Source of the DNA: Spirochaetota bacterium
GTDB taxonomy: Bacteria; Spirochaetota; UBA12135; COTS27; JAFLEE01
NCBI GenBank assembly: GCA_017302015.1
Contig: JAFLEE010000005.1
Location: forward strand, 52,657-116,656
Direction of reading: 5' to 3'
Length of the DNA: 64,000 nt
Part shown: piece after piece, positions 18,311 to 27,480 of the stretch
How positions within the stretch are numbered: position 1 is the first letter of the stretch
Layout: each line of letters starts with the position of its first letter
Position numbers and translations under genes: made by a program
Notes under the pieces: model-generated
Database searches by the model: none
The model's input: the letters and a program-made list of their open reading frames with translations, nothing else
What the model was told of the DNA's origin: nothing

Positions 18311-19393
18311 ATGGACCATCCCAGCGCGGTCTCCCTCGTCCCCTGCCCCCACTACGAACGGGAGCGCGTGTTCGAGGCCGTCCGCCGCGCGGTCGACCTC
18401 GTCGGCGGCATGGGCCGCTTCGTCAAGCCCGGCGACCCGGTGCTCCTGAAGGCGAACCTGACGTCCATCCGCATCCCGGCCTCGTGCACCCACCCCTTCG
18501 TCGTCGGCGCCGTGGCCCGCCTCGCCCGCGAGGCCGGGGGCGAGGTCCTCATCGCCGATGCCATTCCCGAGCACCTTGGGGGGCTTTGGCAACGCGTCTG
18601 GACCCAGGTGGAGGATCGCCTCAAGGGGCTGGATTACGATGCGGCCAGCGGCTTCATCGAAAAACTCCAGGCCCTGGAAGACCCCCACGGGGTCCTCGGC
18701 CTCGTTCCCCCCGGCGCGAGCCTGCCGCTCTTCACCGAGGCCGACCTGGGCAGCGAGGCGCTGGTGCGGGAGCAGCTCACCCGCGTCGAGTACCTCGACG
18801 AGGCCGAACGCGTGGGCGCGCGCTGCGTGGCCCTCGATGCCCTCCCCCGCCGTGAGGTGCCGCGGCCCGACGGGGTCTTCCTCAAGCGCGTGCTGCTCAC
18901 CGAGCTCCTCACCCCGAAGACCGTGCTCCTCAACGTGCCGCGGCTGAAGACCCATAACCTCATGGGCTATACCGGCGCCGTGAAGAATTGCTTCGGCCTG
19001 GTGCCCGGCTCGCGACGCGGCCGATACCACGAACTCTCCCGCCTCGCGGGCTGCATGGCCGAGATGTTCATCGACATCTACGGCCTCGCACGCCCCGCGC
19101 TTTCGGTGATGGACGGGGTAATCGGCATGGAGGGCGACGGCCCCATCGACGGCGACATGCGCGCCATCGGCCTCATCGCCGCCTCGGCGGATGGCGTGGC
19201 CCTCGACGCGGTCTGCGGCTCGGTCATCGGCCTCGAGCCGGGGGAAGTGCCCACCACGAAGGCCGGCGCGGCCCGCGGCCTGGGCGTGGCGGACCTCTCG
19301 AAAATCCCGCTCCCCGGCGAGGCGATCCAGCGTTTCCGCATTTCCGACTTCAAACGGCCGCCGGCGAAATGCGTGCGGCGGCGGGCTGGATAA
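18311..19393 (+). CDS. DUF362 domain-containing protein
   Basis: A 360-residue protein of the DUF362 family. The diagnostic segments are present: VLLKANLTS near residue 50, THPFVVGAVARLAREAGGEV near 60-80, and LNVPRLKTHNLMGYTGAVKN followed by CFGLVPG near 215-240. The C-terminal ferredoxin domain found in many DUF362 proteins is absent, so this is the short form. Biochemical role is not established; family members often sit beside carbohydrate or tRNA-sulfur genes. There is no signal peptide. It lies between the AraC gene and the toroid-like protein, all in one direction. Confidence 0.8.
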   Translation: MDHPSAVSLVPCPHYERERVFEAVRRAVDLVGGMGRFVKPGDPVLLKANLTSIRIPASCTHPFVVGAVARLAREAGGEVLIADAIPEHLGGLWQRVWTQVEDRLKGLDYDAASGFIEKLQALEDPHGVLGLVPPGASLPLFTEADLGSEALVREQLTRVEYLDEAERVGARCVALDALPRREVPRPDGVFLKRVLLTELLTPKTVLLNVPRLKTHNLMGYTGAVKNCFGLVPGSRRGRYHELSRLAGCMAEMFIDIYGLARPALSVMDGVIGMEGDGPIDGDMRAIGLIAASADGVALDAVCGSVIGLEPGEVPTTKAGAARGLGVADLSKIPLPGEAIQRFRISDFKRPPAKCVRRRAG

Positions 19394-19467
19394 AGCTTGG
19401 CGCAAAATATATTCTCCCGGCGAAGCGTCGCCCATAGGCCGAGCGGAAAACCAGAGAAGGATTGAGC

Positions 19468-21183
19468 ATGCCCAAAACCTTAGCCCCCGTCTCCGCCCTA
19501 CGGCGCGACCTCTTCTCGTTCGTGCGGGCCCAGACCGGGTCCTTCGTCTCGCGCTACGCGCCGGGGTTCAAAATCCCCGCCTATCTCGCGGGCTACCCGG
19601 TGAGCACCGCCGATGCCATGCCCCTCTTGAAGCTCGTTTCCTGGCTCGGGAAGCGGGGGGAAAAGACGGTGGCGGGCGTTCCCGTGGAGACGGCCACCCA
19701 GCGGCTCTTGCGCCAGATCGACGGCCCCTCCATGGAAGTCTTTAATTCCTTCACGCTCAGTGAACTCCTCCTGGCCGCGGGGCCCTTCGAGGGGAATCCC
19801 CTGCTCGCCGGCTTCACCGACGCGGAGCGCCGGAACGTGGCCGAGGGCTGCGATTCCAGCCATATCCGCATGCAGAACGGGAAACCCCTGGGCGGCAGGC
19901 CGAATAATTATTGGGGCGTGCTGGCCCGCTGCGAGTGGGGGCGCCTGCAATTGGGGCTCATCCGCGACCGCACCCTCTTCGACGAATGCCTGGGCAAGGT
20001 CAAGGAGTTCCTCGCCCTCAATCCCGAGGGCTTCTGGGACGACCACCAGGAGCGGGCGGGGCGCTACGACATCTACTCCGCCGATGTGCTCGTCTTCCTC
20101 GAACCCCTCTGGCCCGAATTGCGCAAAGACGCCGCGGCGGGGCGGAACCTCGACCGGATGCTGCGCCGCATGATCGCCCTGGGCGAAGCCCTCCCCCTCG
20201 AAGGCGGGATCAGTTGGGCCTGGGGCCGTTCGATCAACGGCCATAGCCAGTCCATGCTCATGGAACTCATGTCCATCGGCCTGCGCGAGGGCTGGGTCGC
20301 CGATCGGCCCCGCGCACTGGCGCTCGTAGCCGAGGGCTCCAAGGCGCTCCAGAAACTCTTCCGCGACGGCTATACCAGCATCCAACGCGACCTCGGCATC
20401 GAGCGCTACCGGCTGGGCTGGCGTATCTTCGAGAGCACCACCGACCTCCTTGGAAAATTCGCCTTCACCGACGATGCGCTCTCGCGCCTCGACCCCGCCG
20501 AGGCCCGCCTCGCGAAGAAACCGAAGTCGCTTTGGCCCGCGCAGGATACGTGGATCCCCTTCGACCCCGACGGCGCGGGGGTGTGGGTTTTCCGCAGCAA
20601 AGACATGGCGTTCCAACTCCCGGTGGTGGCCGCCAACGACCCGGCCAGTTACCTCCCCTTCCCCCACGCGCCGCGGACCTTCGAGAATCCCTGCGATAAT
20701 TTCATCGTCTGCGGCGCGCCCCACCTCCTCCTGGACGGGCGCCAGTACACGAGCCTCGGGCGCCCCGACTCCGTGAAGAAGGAAAAGAACGGCCTCGCCC
20801 TCGTCTATGACCATTGGGTGGCGGCCGATGAGATCCCCTACGGGGGCCATTACATTCCTTTCCTGCCGAAAAAGACCGGTGAGCGCCGCGAACTCCCCGG
20901 CCGCAGGGAAGTGCGCCTACGCGTCTCGGGGCGCACCCTCGTCATCGAAGAGTTCTGGCGCTTCGACGTGCTTCCCGCCGCCGTAGCGCTCGATGTGGCC
21001 GAGGCGAAGTTTCCCCTCGCCCTGAAGGTCGATTGCGCCTCCCCCTACACCCAGAACATGATTCCGGTGGAGGGCCTCACCGATTGGCGGACGGTCTGGG
21101 GCACGGTGAAGCGCGTGCACCAGGTCTCGTTCGAACCCCGCGGGGAGATGCGCTTGACCTGGACGGTGAAGCTCGGCCGCTAA
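19468..21183 (+). CDS. Cytoplasmic toroid-like protein of unknown function (possibly DUF2264-like)
   Basis: A 571-residue protein without a signal peptide. The first 370 residues are helical with conserved-looking aromatic and acidic clusters (NNYWGVLARCEWG, NPEGFWDDHQ, GRYDIYSADVL, WAWGRSINGHSQ), as in alpha/alpha-barrel proteins acting on glycans, and the last 200 are beta-rich. Its overall appearance recalls DUF2264 / heparinase-like proteins, but I cannot confirm the family. AGAAGGA precedes the ATG at 19468; a TTG two codons earlier is an alternative. A TATATT box at 19408-19413 may serve as -10. Its stop codon overlaps the stop of the convergent gene by three bases. Confidence 0.6.
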   Translation: MPKTLAPVSALRRDLFSFVRAQTGSFVSRYAPGFKIPAYLAGYPVSTADAMPLLKLVSWLGKRGEKTVAGVPVETATQRLLRQIDGPSMEVFNSFTLSELLLAAGPFEGNPLLAGFTDAERRNVAEGCDSSHIRMQNGKPLGGRPNNYWGVLARCEWGRLQLGLIRDRTLFDECLGKVKEFLALNPEGFWDDHQERAGRYDIYSADVLVFLEPLWPELRKDAAAGRNLDRMLRRMIALGEALPLEGGISWAWGRSINGHSQSMLMELMSIGLREGWVADRPRALALVAEGSKALQKLFRDGYTSIQRDLGIERYRLGWRIFESTTDLLGKFAFTDDALSRLDPAEARLAKKPKSLWPAQDTWIPFDPDGAGVWVFRSKDMAFQLPVVAANDPASYLPFPHAPRTFENPCDNFIVCGAPHLLLDGRQYTSLGRPDSVKKEKNGLALVYDHWVAADEIPYGGHYIPFLPKKTGERRELPGRREVRLRVSGRTLVIEEFWRFDVLPAAVALDVAEAKFPLALKVDCASPYTQNMIPVEGLTDWRTVWGTVKRVHQVSFEPRGEMRLTWTVKLGR

Positions 21184-22625
21184 CGGCTAAAGCGCTCCAA
21201 GAGATCCAGGCAGCCCTCTTTGAGCGTATTCGGGTAGTATCCCCACTCGCTTCGGGGAGGGCCGATCCCCTTTTTCCCCTCGGTGGGCAGGGCCCAGACC
21301 GAAACCCCGGCGTAACCCGGGCTGCGGCGCATCCCCGGGTCTCCGTCGAAGACGGCGAGGGCGGCCGATAAAAAATCTTCCATTACATAGGGGGCCTTTT
21401 CACGGGCGCCGCTGGTTCGATGTTCACGGTACTCGTACTCCATCATCGCCGCGGCGAAGGGAAGCCCGAGGAGCCCCGTCGTCCCCGCGGCGGCGCAATC
21501 GGCGATGAAGGGCCGGGCCAGGCGCGCGAACGCCTCGCCGTAGGCCTTGGGTGCCTTCGCCAAATCGTAGGCCATGAGCACGGGCAGGTCGACCACCTGG
21601 AGCACGGGAAAATCCCAGGAACCAAAGGCCGCGCTCACGGGCTTCGACGAAAGGCGCTTCATGGCGACGTAGAAGGGGAATTGGGCCCCGTCGTAGGGCT
21701 CCACATCGAAGTGGGCCCCCGCCGCCGCCTCGAGGCCGTCCACCGCGGCCGCGATCTCGCGGGCAAGGCGCTCCTGCTCCGCCCAGGGCTGGGCGCCGAG
21801 TTTCTTCGCGTCGAGGGCGTCGATATTGGCCCATATCTGCATCCCCGGCAAACGCCCCTGGAACCAGGCGAGACGCTCCCCCTTCAGGGCGCTTAAGGCC
21901 GCCTTCCCGTCGGCGCCCCATGAGATGGAGCCCGCGTAGACGAAGAGATGGCGGATGGGGACGGGGTGGCTTTGGTTATAAGCGCGAAGCCGCGCCACGT
22001 GGGCCTCGGAGGGATCGTAGATCCAAGCGCCGTGCCCCGGTGGCAGCGCCTTTTTTTTCCCCAGGAGCGAGGCGAACTCGGGCCGAGAGACGCGCCCGGG
22101 CACGGGGGCGGCGGACCAGGCGAGGCGACGGAACTCGACCGTGCCTTCCTGGAGGGGGATGGCGTCTTTCACCGTGTGGCTAGCGAGGGTGAAACTCGCG
22201 CTGGAGAGGTTCGACGCGTCGAAGGGACTGAGGCCGAAATCATCGAAGGAGATGCCCACGGCGGTCCACGCGGGGCCCGGGGCCCCGTAGGGCGCCAGAT
22301 CGAGTTTGAGGCGCTTGCCGTCGCGGGTGCGCAGGGTGAGCTGCTTCGGAGCGGGGGCCTCGGCGCTCCGGCGCCACTGGAAACCGAGACTGCGCATGCC
22401 CTCCGCGGAGCCCAGGGCGACCTGGATGCCCGCGTAGGCGTAGCCGATGGCGGGGTGGTCTGGCACGCGGAAACGCGCGGTGACGACCTCGCCGGCGAGG
22501 TCGACCTGGATGGTCGTGAGGCTCGTCTTCGCCTCTTCGCCGTCGCTGAAGGTGCGGAGATCGCCGCGCTCCAAGGCCCATAGCGCCGCGCAAAGGATGA
22601 GGGCAGGGAACAGGGAGGTCTTCAT
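21180..22625 (-). CDS. Secreted TIM-barrel-like protein, function unknown
   Basis: A 481-residue protein with a signal peptide (MKTSLFPALILCAALWALE). Residues about 25-180 form a beta-rich N-terminal domain. The C-terminal half (about 200-481) alternates helices and strands as in a (beta/alpha)8 barrel, with strand-end motifs HLFVYAGS, MQIWANIDAL, AHFDVEPYDG, SAAFGSWDF, PVLMAYDL and GVSVWAL. The acidic FDVEPYD is placed where GH18-like barrels carry DxE. Substrate is unknown. AAGGAG precedes the ATG at 22625. It shares stop-codon bases with the upstream convergent gene and is divergent from the SGNH hydrolase. Confidence 0.55.
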   Translation of the reverse strand: MKTSLFPALILCAALWALERGDLRTFSDGEEAKTSLTTIQVDLAGEVVTARFRVPDHPAIGYAYAGIQVALGSAEGMRSLGFQWRRSAEAPAPKQLTLRTRDGKRLKLDLAPYGAPGPAWTAVGISFDDFGLSPFDASNLSSASFTLASHTVKDAIPLQEGTVEFRRLAWSAAPVPGRVSRPEFASLLGKKKALPPGHGAWIYDPSEAHVARLRAYNQSHPVPIRHLFVYAGSISWGADGKAALSALKGERLAWFQGRLPGMQIWANIDALDAKKLGAQPWAEQERLAREIAAAVDGLEAAAGAHFDVEPYDGAQFPFYVAMKRLSSKPVSAAFGSWDFPVLQVVDLPVLMAYDLAKAPKAYGEAFARLARPFIADCAAAGTTGLLGLPFAAAMMEYEYREHRTSGAREKAPYVMEDFLSAALAVFDGDPGMRRSPGYAGVSVWALPTEGKKGIGPPRSEWGYYPNTLKEGCLDLLERFSR

Positions 22626-22749
22626 GGCGGGCTCCTTCCGGGAGCGCGATTGTGGCATCCCCCGCTCCCATCCTGCCACCCGGAGGCGATCGCCGCGGGT
22701 CTCCATTGGCCTTCCATTGGGGAATTTGGAAAATCCAAGGAGGGCGGGA

Positions 22750-22755
22750 TACAAT
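22750..22755 (+). promoter_or_regulatory. Candidate -10 box of the SGNH hydrolase gene
   Basis: TACAAT lies about 38 bases before the ATG at 22794. This gene has a normal leader with GAGG before the start. Confidence 0.3.
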
Positions 22756-22793
22756 TCAATGCTCCCTTAAATCGCCCCATCTGCGAGGCACCC

Positions 22794-23465
22794 ATGAACC
22801 GTTCCCTCCGTTTGGCCCTCCTCGCCGCGCTCTTCCTGGCGGCCGCGCTTCCCGCGGCGACCAACCGGTGGGAGGGAGAGATCAGCAATTATCTCCGACG
22901 CGACGCCACCACCCCGCCGACGAAGGGCGGCATCCTCTTCGTCGGGAGCTCCACCATCCGCATGTGGCGCACGGCCACCAACGATTTCCTCCCGCTCCCC
23001 GTGATCAACCGGGGCTTCGGCGGGTCGTCCTTCAAGGATCTCCTCTTCTTCATGGACACCATCGTGCTCCCCTACGAACCCAAGGTCTTGGTGGTGTACG
23101 AGGGCGACAACGACCTCGGCTCGTCCAATAGCGTCGCGGCGACGGTCGTCTCCAACGCCAAGCTCTTCGCCCTGCGCGTCCACGCCGCCCTCCCCGAGGC
23201 GAAGATCTTCTACCTCTCCATCAAGCCCAGCCTCAAGCGCGCCGCGCGTTGGGAAGAGATGTCCAAGGCCAACGCCCTCATCGCCGAATGGGCGAAGACC
23301 GACCCCCGCCTCGGCACCATCGATATCGGCCCCCTCATCCGGGGCGCCGACGGCGAACCCGACCCGTCTCTCTTCGCCTCCGACGGGCTGCACCTCAATA
23401 AAGACGGGTACGCACGCCTCAACGCCCATGTCCGCCCGATCCTCGAGGCCGCCTACAAACCGTAA
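22794..23465 (+). CDS. Secreted SGNH/GDSL-family hydrolase (probable carbohydrate esterase)
   Basis: A 223-residue secreted esterase. After a signal peptide (NRSLRLALLAALFLAAALPA) the SGNH blocks appear in order: block I FVGSSTIRMW with the nucleophile Ser53 (GSS instead of the usual GDS), block II Gly in NRGFGGSS, block III EGDND with Asn106, and block V SDGLHLN with Asp197 and His200. Such enzymes commonly remove acetyl groups from glycans. The start at 22794 was chosen for the signal peptide and the preceding GAGG. A strong terminator follows the stop, so it is monocistronic. It sits between glycan-degradation genes, which suggests sugar O-deacetylation. Confidence 0.82.
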   Translation: MNRSLRLALLAALFLAAALPAATNRWEGEISNYLRRDATTPPTKGGILFVGSSTIRMWRTATNDFLPLPVINRGFGGSSFKDLLFFMDTIVLPYEPKVLVVYEGDNDLGSSNSVAATVVSNAKLFALRVHAALPEAKIFYLSIKPSLKRAARWEEMSKANALIAEWAKTDPRLGTIDIGPLIRGADGEPDPSLFASDGLHLNKDGYARLNAHVRPILEAAYKP

Positions 23466-23467
23466 GG

Positions 23468-23496
23468 CCCCTCCGGGTTTCATCGGAGGGGTTTTT
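23468..23496 (+). terminator. Rho-independent terminator after the SGNH hydrolase
   Basis: A perfect 8-bp GC stem, CCCCTCCG with CGGAGGGG, an eight-base loop (GGTTTCAT) and TTTTT directly after. It begins three bases past the stop codon. Confidence 0.85.
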
Positions 23497-23506
23497 CTGC
23501 TACGAT
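23478..23506 (+). promoter_or_regulatory. Candidate promoter of the GH36 gene, overlapping the terminator
   Basis: TTTCAT in the terminator loop is 17 bases from TACGAT (23501-23506), and the ATG follows after six bases without a Shine-Dalgarno sequence. The -35 is weak. Confidence 0.35.
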
Positions 23507-23512
23507 GGCCCC

Positions 23513-25513
23513 ATGCAAACCCACGAGTTCCAGGGCGCCCGCGCTTCCTTCGACGGAAAATTCCTAGACCTGTCCTGCGGCGGCCTCCAGCGCCGCATCG
23601 ATTTCGCCGGCGGCGTGCCGATTGCCGGCCCACTCACCGACCGCTTGAGCCCCTCGGTCTGGCCACGCAAGCCCGTCTCCCCCGTGCCCCTGTTCCGCCT
23701 TCCCGGCGTCTCCCTTTCAGCGCCGAAGCTTGAAATCACCATGGGCCATGGGGCGCCGTTCCCGGGCGCCATGGAAACCCTCCGGGTCGAAGCCCGCCTC
23801 GTCGAGGGCGCCGCGCGCCTCCGCCTCGTCTTTGAACTCTTCCCCGGCTTCAGTGCCCTGCGCACCCAGGCCTTCGTGGCCGCAGCGCCGAGCGCGGCCG
23901 CGGCGGCGCAAGCCAGGGGCCCCGCGGCTCCCCTCGAGACCGACCCCGCCAAACTCCGCGAAGCCGAGGAGGACTGGGCCGACGCCATTTCCCTGGGCCT
24001 GCCGCACCTCAAGGTCCGCCCCGTCCTCCTCTGGGACCGCTCCGACGAGCACGACCAACTCGTCGACGAGGGCCTGCGCCTCTGCCATCCCATCCGCCGG
24101 GAAAACTTCGACGGGAACCTTTTCCTATTGGAGGACCACCTGGGGGGGAGCGGCCTCCTCCTCGCCAAGGAGGGCCCGACGCCCGAGGGGCAACTCTCCC
24201 GCCGCGGCGGCGACCTCGTCCTCATCCCCACGGGGAGCGCGCGCCTCTCCGGCACGGGCCTCGACCCGACCGTTTATGACCCCGCCCTCGAACAGGCCGC
24301 CTACGGGTGGACGATCCTCGCCGGGCCGGCCGCGGGGCTTCGCGCGGAGTACCGCCGGCTCCAGGCGCGGCGTTCCCGGGTGGAGGGCCGCCCCGCGCGG
24401 TTTTCCATGAGCAATACCTGGGGGGACCGCAACCGCGACGCGGCGCTGAACGAGGCCTTCATGCTCCGGGAGATCGACGCGGCCGCCGGGGCGGGCGCCG
24501 ACATGATCATGATCGACGACGGTTGGCAGACGGGGCGCACCGCCAATAGCGCCCTGGCGACGGGGGGCGTCTGGGAGAATTATTGGGAAACCCAGCCCGA
24601 TTTCTGGACGCCCGATACGGGAAAATTTCCCCGAGGCCTGGAACCCCTCGTCGAAGCCGCCCGAGAGCGCGGCTCGACCCTCGCCCTTTGGTACTCCCCC
24701 GATTCCAGCAAGCACTTCGTTAATTGGGAGCGCGACGCCGGGGCCCTCCTGGCCCTCCACCGCCGCTACGGGATCTCGGCGTTCAAACTCGACGGCATCC
24801 ACCTGCGCAGCAAGATCGGCGAGGCCCACCTCGAGCGGCTCTTCGCGGCCATCCACCGGGAGGCGCCACGGGTCGTCCTCTGCCTCGACGTCACCGCCCA
24901 GATCCGCCCCGGCTTCCTCCCCTGGCCCGAGCACGTGCACCTCTTCGTGGAGAACCGCTACACCGATTGGGGCAATTACCATCCCCACCGCACCCTGCGC
25001 ACCCTTTGGCAACTGGGCCGTTGGCTCCCCGCCGCGCGGCTCCAGATGGAGATCCTCAACCCGCGGCGCTGCCCCGAAAAATACGAGGGCGACGAACTCC
25101 GCCCCATGAAGTACGGCATGAAGTACGTGGCCGCCACCGCCGCCCTCGCCCAACCCCTCCTGTGGATGGAAGTGCAGCATCTCGCCGAAAGCGACCGCCG
25201 GGATCTCGGCGAAGTGCTCTCCGCCCTGAAGCCCCTCTTCGCCAAGGACCCCGAGATCGAGCCCATCGGCGAACTCCCCGACGGCACCTCGTGGACGGGA
25301 TTCCGCCTGCGAAGCGACGGGGCGGAGCAGCTCCTCGTGTTCCGCGAATGGAACGATCGGAAGGCCTTCTCGTTGGAGGGGGATTTCCCGAGCGGGGCGC
25401 GGCTGCTGCTTTCCAATCGGCCTGGCGCCGAATGCCGCATCGTCAAGACGGCAGGGGGCCTCGAGCTCGCTTTGGACCAGCCGGCCTCCTTCGCGCTTTG
25501 GGAATTGGGCTAA
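23513..25513 (+). CDS. Alpha-galactosidase-like glycoside hydrolase, GH36
   Basis: A 666-residue cytoplasmic enzyme (no signal peptide) of the GH36/melibiase type, which hydrolyses alpha-galactosides with retention. A beta-sandwich N-terminal domain precedes a (beta/alpha)8 barrel with MIMIDDGWQTG, LALWYSPDSS, the probable nucleophile Asp427 in FKLDG and the probable acid/base Asp485 in ENRYTDWGNY, followed by LQMEILNPRR and a C-terminal beta domain. Length is typical for GH36. It has its own promoter-like box and converges on the GH2 gene. With the two GH2 proteins it would complete a set for galactose- or uronate-containing oligosaccharides. Confidence 0.85.
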   Translation: MQTHEFQGARASFDGKFLDLSCGGLQRRIDFAGGVPIAGPLTDRLSPSVWPRKPVSPVPLFRLPGVSLSAPKLEITMGHGAPFPGAMETLRVEARLVEGAARLRLVFELFPGFSALRTQAFVAAAPSAAAAAQARGPAAPLETDPAKLREAEEDWADAISLGLPHLKVRPVLLWDRSDEHDQLVDEGLRLCHPIRRENFDGNLFLLEDHLGGSGLLLAKEGPTPEGQLSRRGGDLVLIPTGSARLSGTGLDPTVYDPALEQAAYGWTILAGPAAGLRAEYRRLQARRSRVEGRPARFSMSNTWGDRNRDAALNEAFMLREIDAAAGAGADMIMIDDGWQTGRTANSALATGGVWENYWETQPDFWTPDTGKFPRGLEPLVEAARERGSTLALWYSPDSSKHFVNWERDAGALLALHRRYGISAFKLDGIHLRSKIGEAHLERLFAAIHREAPRVVLCLDVTAQIRPGFLPWPEHVHLFVENRYTDWGNYHPHRTLRTLWQLGRWLPAARLQMEILNPRRCPEKYEGDELRPMKYGMKYVAATAALAQPLLWMEVQHLAESDRRDLGEVLSALKPLFAKDPEIEPIGELPDGTSWTGFRLRSDGAEQLLVFREWNDRKAFSLEGDFPSGARLLLSNRPGAECRIVKTAGGLELALDQPASFALWELG

Positions 25514-25589
25514 AGCGGGCCCCGCCGCGCGGGCCTCGGGTGCGACCCTTCCCGATTTTTGGGGAAAGATTCGAAGCGCAATCGAGATC

Positions 25590-27341
25590 TTATCCCGAAA
25601 ACCAGTAGCGTCTAGGCTGGACCGGTAAATTTCCCGAAGGTTCTCCGGGGAACTTCGCGAATACCGAGCGCACCGCCTCCAGGGCCAGTTTCGGACGGCG
25701 GTATTCATCGAGTAGACCGGCATAATTGACCCCATTGGGCTTTCCGCGTACCTCGCCCGAGGGGCCGTAGGACCTGGAATCCACGAATTGCCAGAGGGTC
25801 ACCCCGCAATAGCGGGCGTCGGAGAGCACGGCGCGTGCCGCCTCGGCCATATAGTCGGCCTGGAACTCCTCGGACCATTGGGCCCGGGCGGGATGGTGCA
25901 TGCCGTAGATCCCGCACGCCCCGATCTCCGAGATGAGGAGCGGCTTCCGCGACCAGGGGGCCTTGGAGAAGAAGGCGGACTCCGCGGCGATGCGCGGCGC
26001 GATGCGCGATACCGCGGGCTCGTTCCAATCCAATTCGCTGAACCAACCGGGATAGAGGTTGAGGGAAATCACGTCGACGAAATCGAAGCAGCGGTCCCGC
26101 TGGACGTGGTTGGAGGCGAAACTCACCAGGCGCGTGGGATCCTCGGCCTTGATGAGCGCGAAGAGGCGCTGGTAGAGCGGGCGCACCTCCTCGGCGAAGG
26201 AATCGGATTCGTTGAGGAAGCCCCAGAAGATGAGGGAGGGATGGTTGACGCCGCGGACCACCATGCGCCGGGTTTCCTCCGCGATGGCGTCGGCCACCGC
26301 GGGCTTCACCAATTCCTTCGCGCGGATCTGCCAACCCAGGCTTTCCTCCCAGGCGAGGAGCCCCGTCTCGTCGCAGAGGTCGAAGAAGAGGGGGTCCTGG
26401 GGATAGTGCACCGAGCGGACGAAATTGGCCCCCAGGCGCCGCAGCTGCTGGAGATCTTCGACCATGATGGGGAGCGGCACGGCGGCCCCGAATTGGGGGT
26501 GGGTCTCGTGCCGGTTGACCCCGCGCAGGCGCAGGGGCTTGCCGTTGAGGAGCAGTTCCGTGCCGCGGGTTTCGATGGTCCGAAGTCCGAATCGTTCCAC
26601 GATCGTGTCGCCTGCGACGGTCACACGCACGGTGCGCAAGCGAGGCGATTCGGGCGACCAGGGGGCCTTGTCGGAAAGGGTGTGGGCCCATTTTCCCTTG
26701 CCCGATTCAAGGGCGAGATCCACCACCGAGGCTTCTTCCCCGTCGAATTGCACCTCGCACTGGGCCCGGGGCCCGAGCGTTCCCGAGAGTTCGATCTCGA
26801 GGGACACGCGGCCCGCGGCGAGGTCCGCGGTGGCCACCTTCACCCGTTCCACCCGGGTCTTCGGGAGGCGCGTCACCGAGAGCGTGCGGTAGATCCCCCC
26901 GAAGGCGTAGAAATCGCTATAAGGGGGAAAGAGGGGCATGTTCTCGGGATGGAACCGGTTGTCGAGGGCGATGACGAGTTCGTGGTCCATCCCCGCCGCG
27001 CTCTCGAAATCATAGCGGGCGCCGCTATAGGGCAGGGCGTATTCGCCGATGGCCTTCCCGTCCCACCACAGCTTCCCCGAGAGCCCCATCCCCCCGAGAT
27101 CCAAGCGCAAGGCTTCCTTTTCCGCCGTGGCGAGCGTGACCCTTCGGCGGTAGACGCCGATGCCCCGCTTTCCGTTCCAATCGGGCGTGCTATCGAAACA
27201 ACCCGGCACCGCCATACGGTGCGCGAAACGGAGCTGGGAGGGGTTGAGATCCGCAAGTTCGCCCTTTTCGACCCAGGCGAACTCCCAAATGCCATCGAGC
27301 CAAAGGGTTTGCCGGGAGGGATAATGGGGGTAGGCGTTCAT
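25590..27341 (-). CDS. GH2 glycosidase (beta-glucuronidase/beta-galactosidase type)
   Basis: A 583-residue cytoplasmic enzyme with the full GH2 layout: sugar-binding jelly roll (residues about 10-165), immunoglobulin-like domain (about 166-255) and TIM barrel (about 256-583). The acid/base is Glu378 (GFLNES) and the nucleophile Glu472 (LISEIGACG), 94 residues apart. Length and the segment LRLRGVNRHETHPQFG are typical of the beta-glucuronidase-like branch. The start is preceded by GGAG and the frame begins directly with the family's usual N-terminus (QTLWLDGIWEFAW). It converges on GH36 and is followed upstream on the same strand by the giant GH2 homologue. Confidence 0.88.
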   Translation of the reverse strand: MNAYPHYPSRQTLWLDGIWEFAWVEKGELADLNPSQLRFAHRMAVPGCFDSTPDWNGKRGIGVYRRRVTLATAEKEALRLDLGGMGLSGKLWWDGKAIGEYALPYSGARYDFESAAGMDHELVIALDNRFHPENMPLFPPYSDFYAFGGIYRTLSVTRLPKTRVERVKVATADLAAGRVSLEIELSGTLGPRAQCEVQFDGEEASVVDLALESGKGKWAHTLSDKAPWSPESPRLRTVRVTVAGDTIVERFGLRTIETRGTELLLNGKPLRLRGVNRHETHPQFGAAVPLPIMVEDLQQLRRLGANFVRSVHYPQDPLFFDLCDETGLLAWEESLGWQIRAKELVKPAVADAIAEETRRMVVRGVNHPSLIFWGFLNESDSFAEEVRPLYQRLFALIKAEDPTRLVSFASNHVQRDRCFDFVDVISLNLYPGWFSELDWNEPAVSRIAPRIAAESAFFSKAPWSRKPLLISEIGACGIYGMHHPARAQWSEEFQADYMAEAARAVLSDARYCGVTLWQFVDSRSYGPSGEVRGKPNGVNYAGLLDEYRRPKLALEAVRSVFAKFPGEPSGNLPVQPRRYWFSG

Positions 27342-27480
27342 GGGGAGGACTCCGTTGGGATGCCTGAAGGATACTCCAACCCGGGCCCCAGGAAAATAGG
27401 GAAATTGGACTTATATGTCATAAATGGAAGCGGCCCACCTCCGTACCCGTGCGCCACCCGCAATCAGCGGTGCCTGTACT

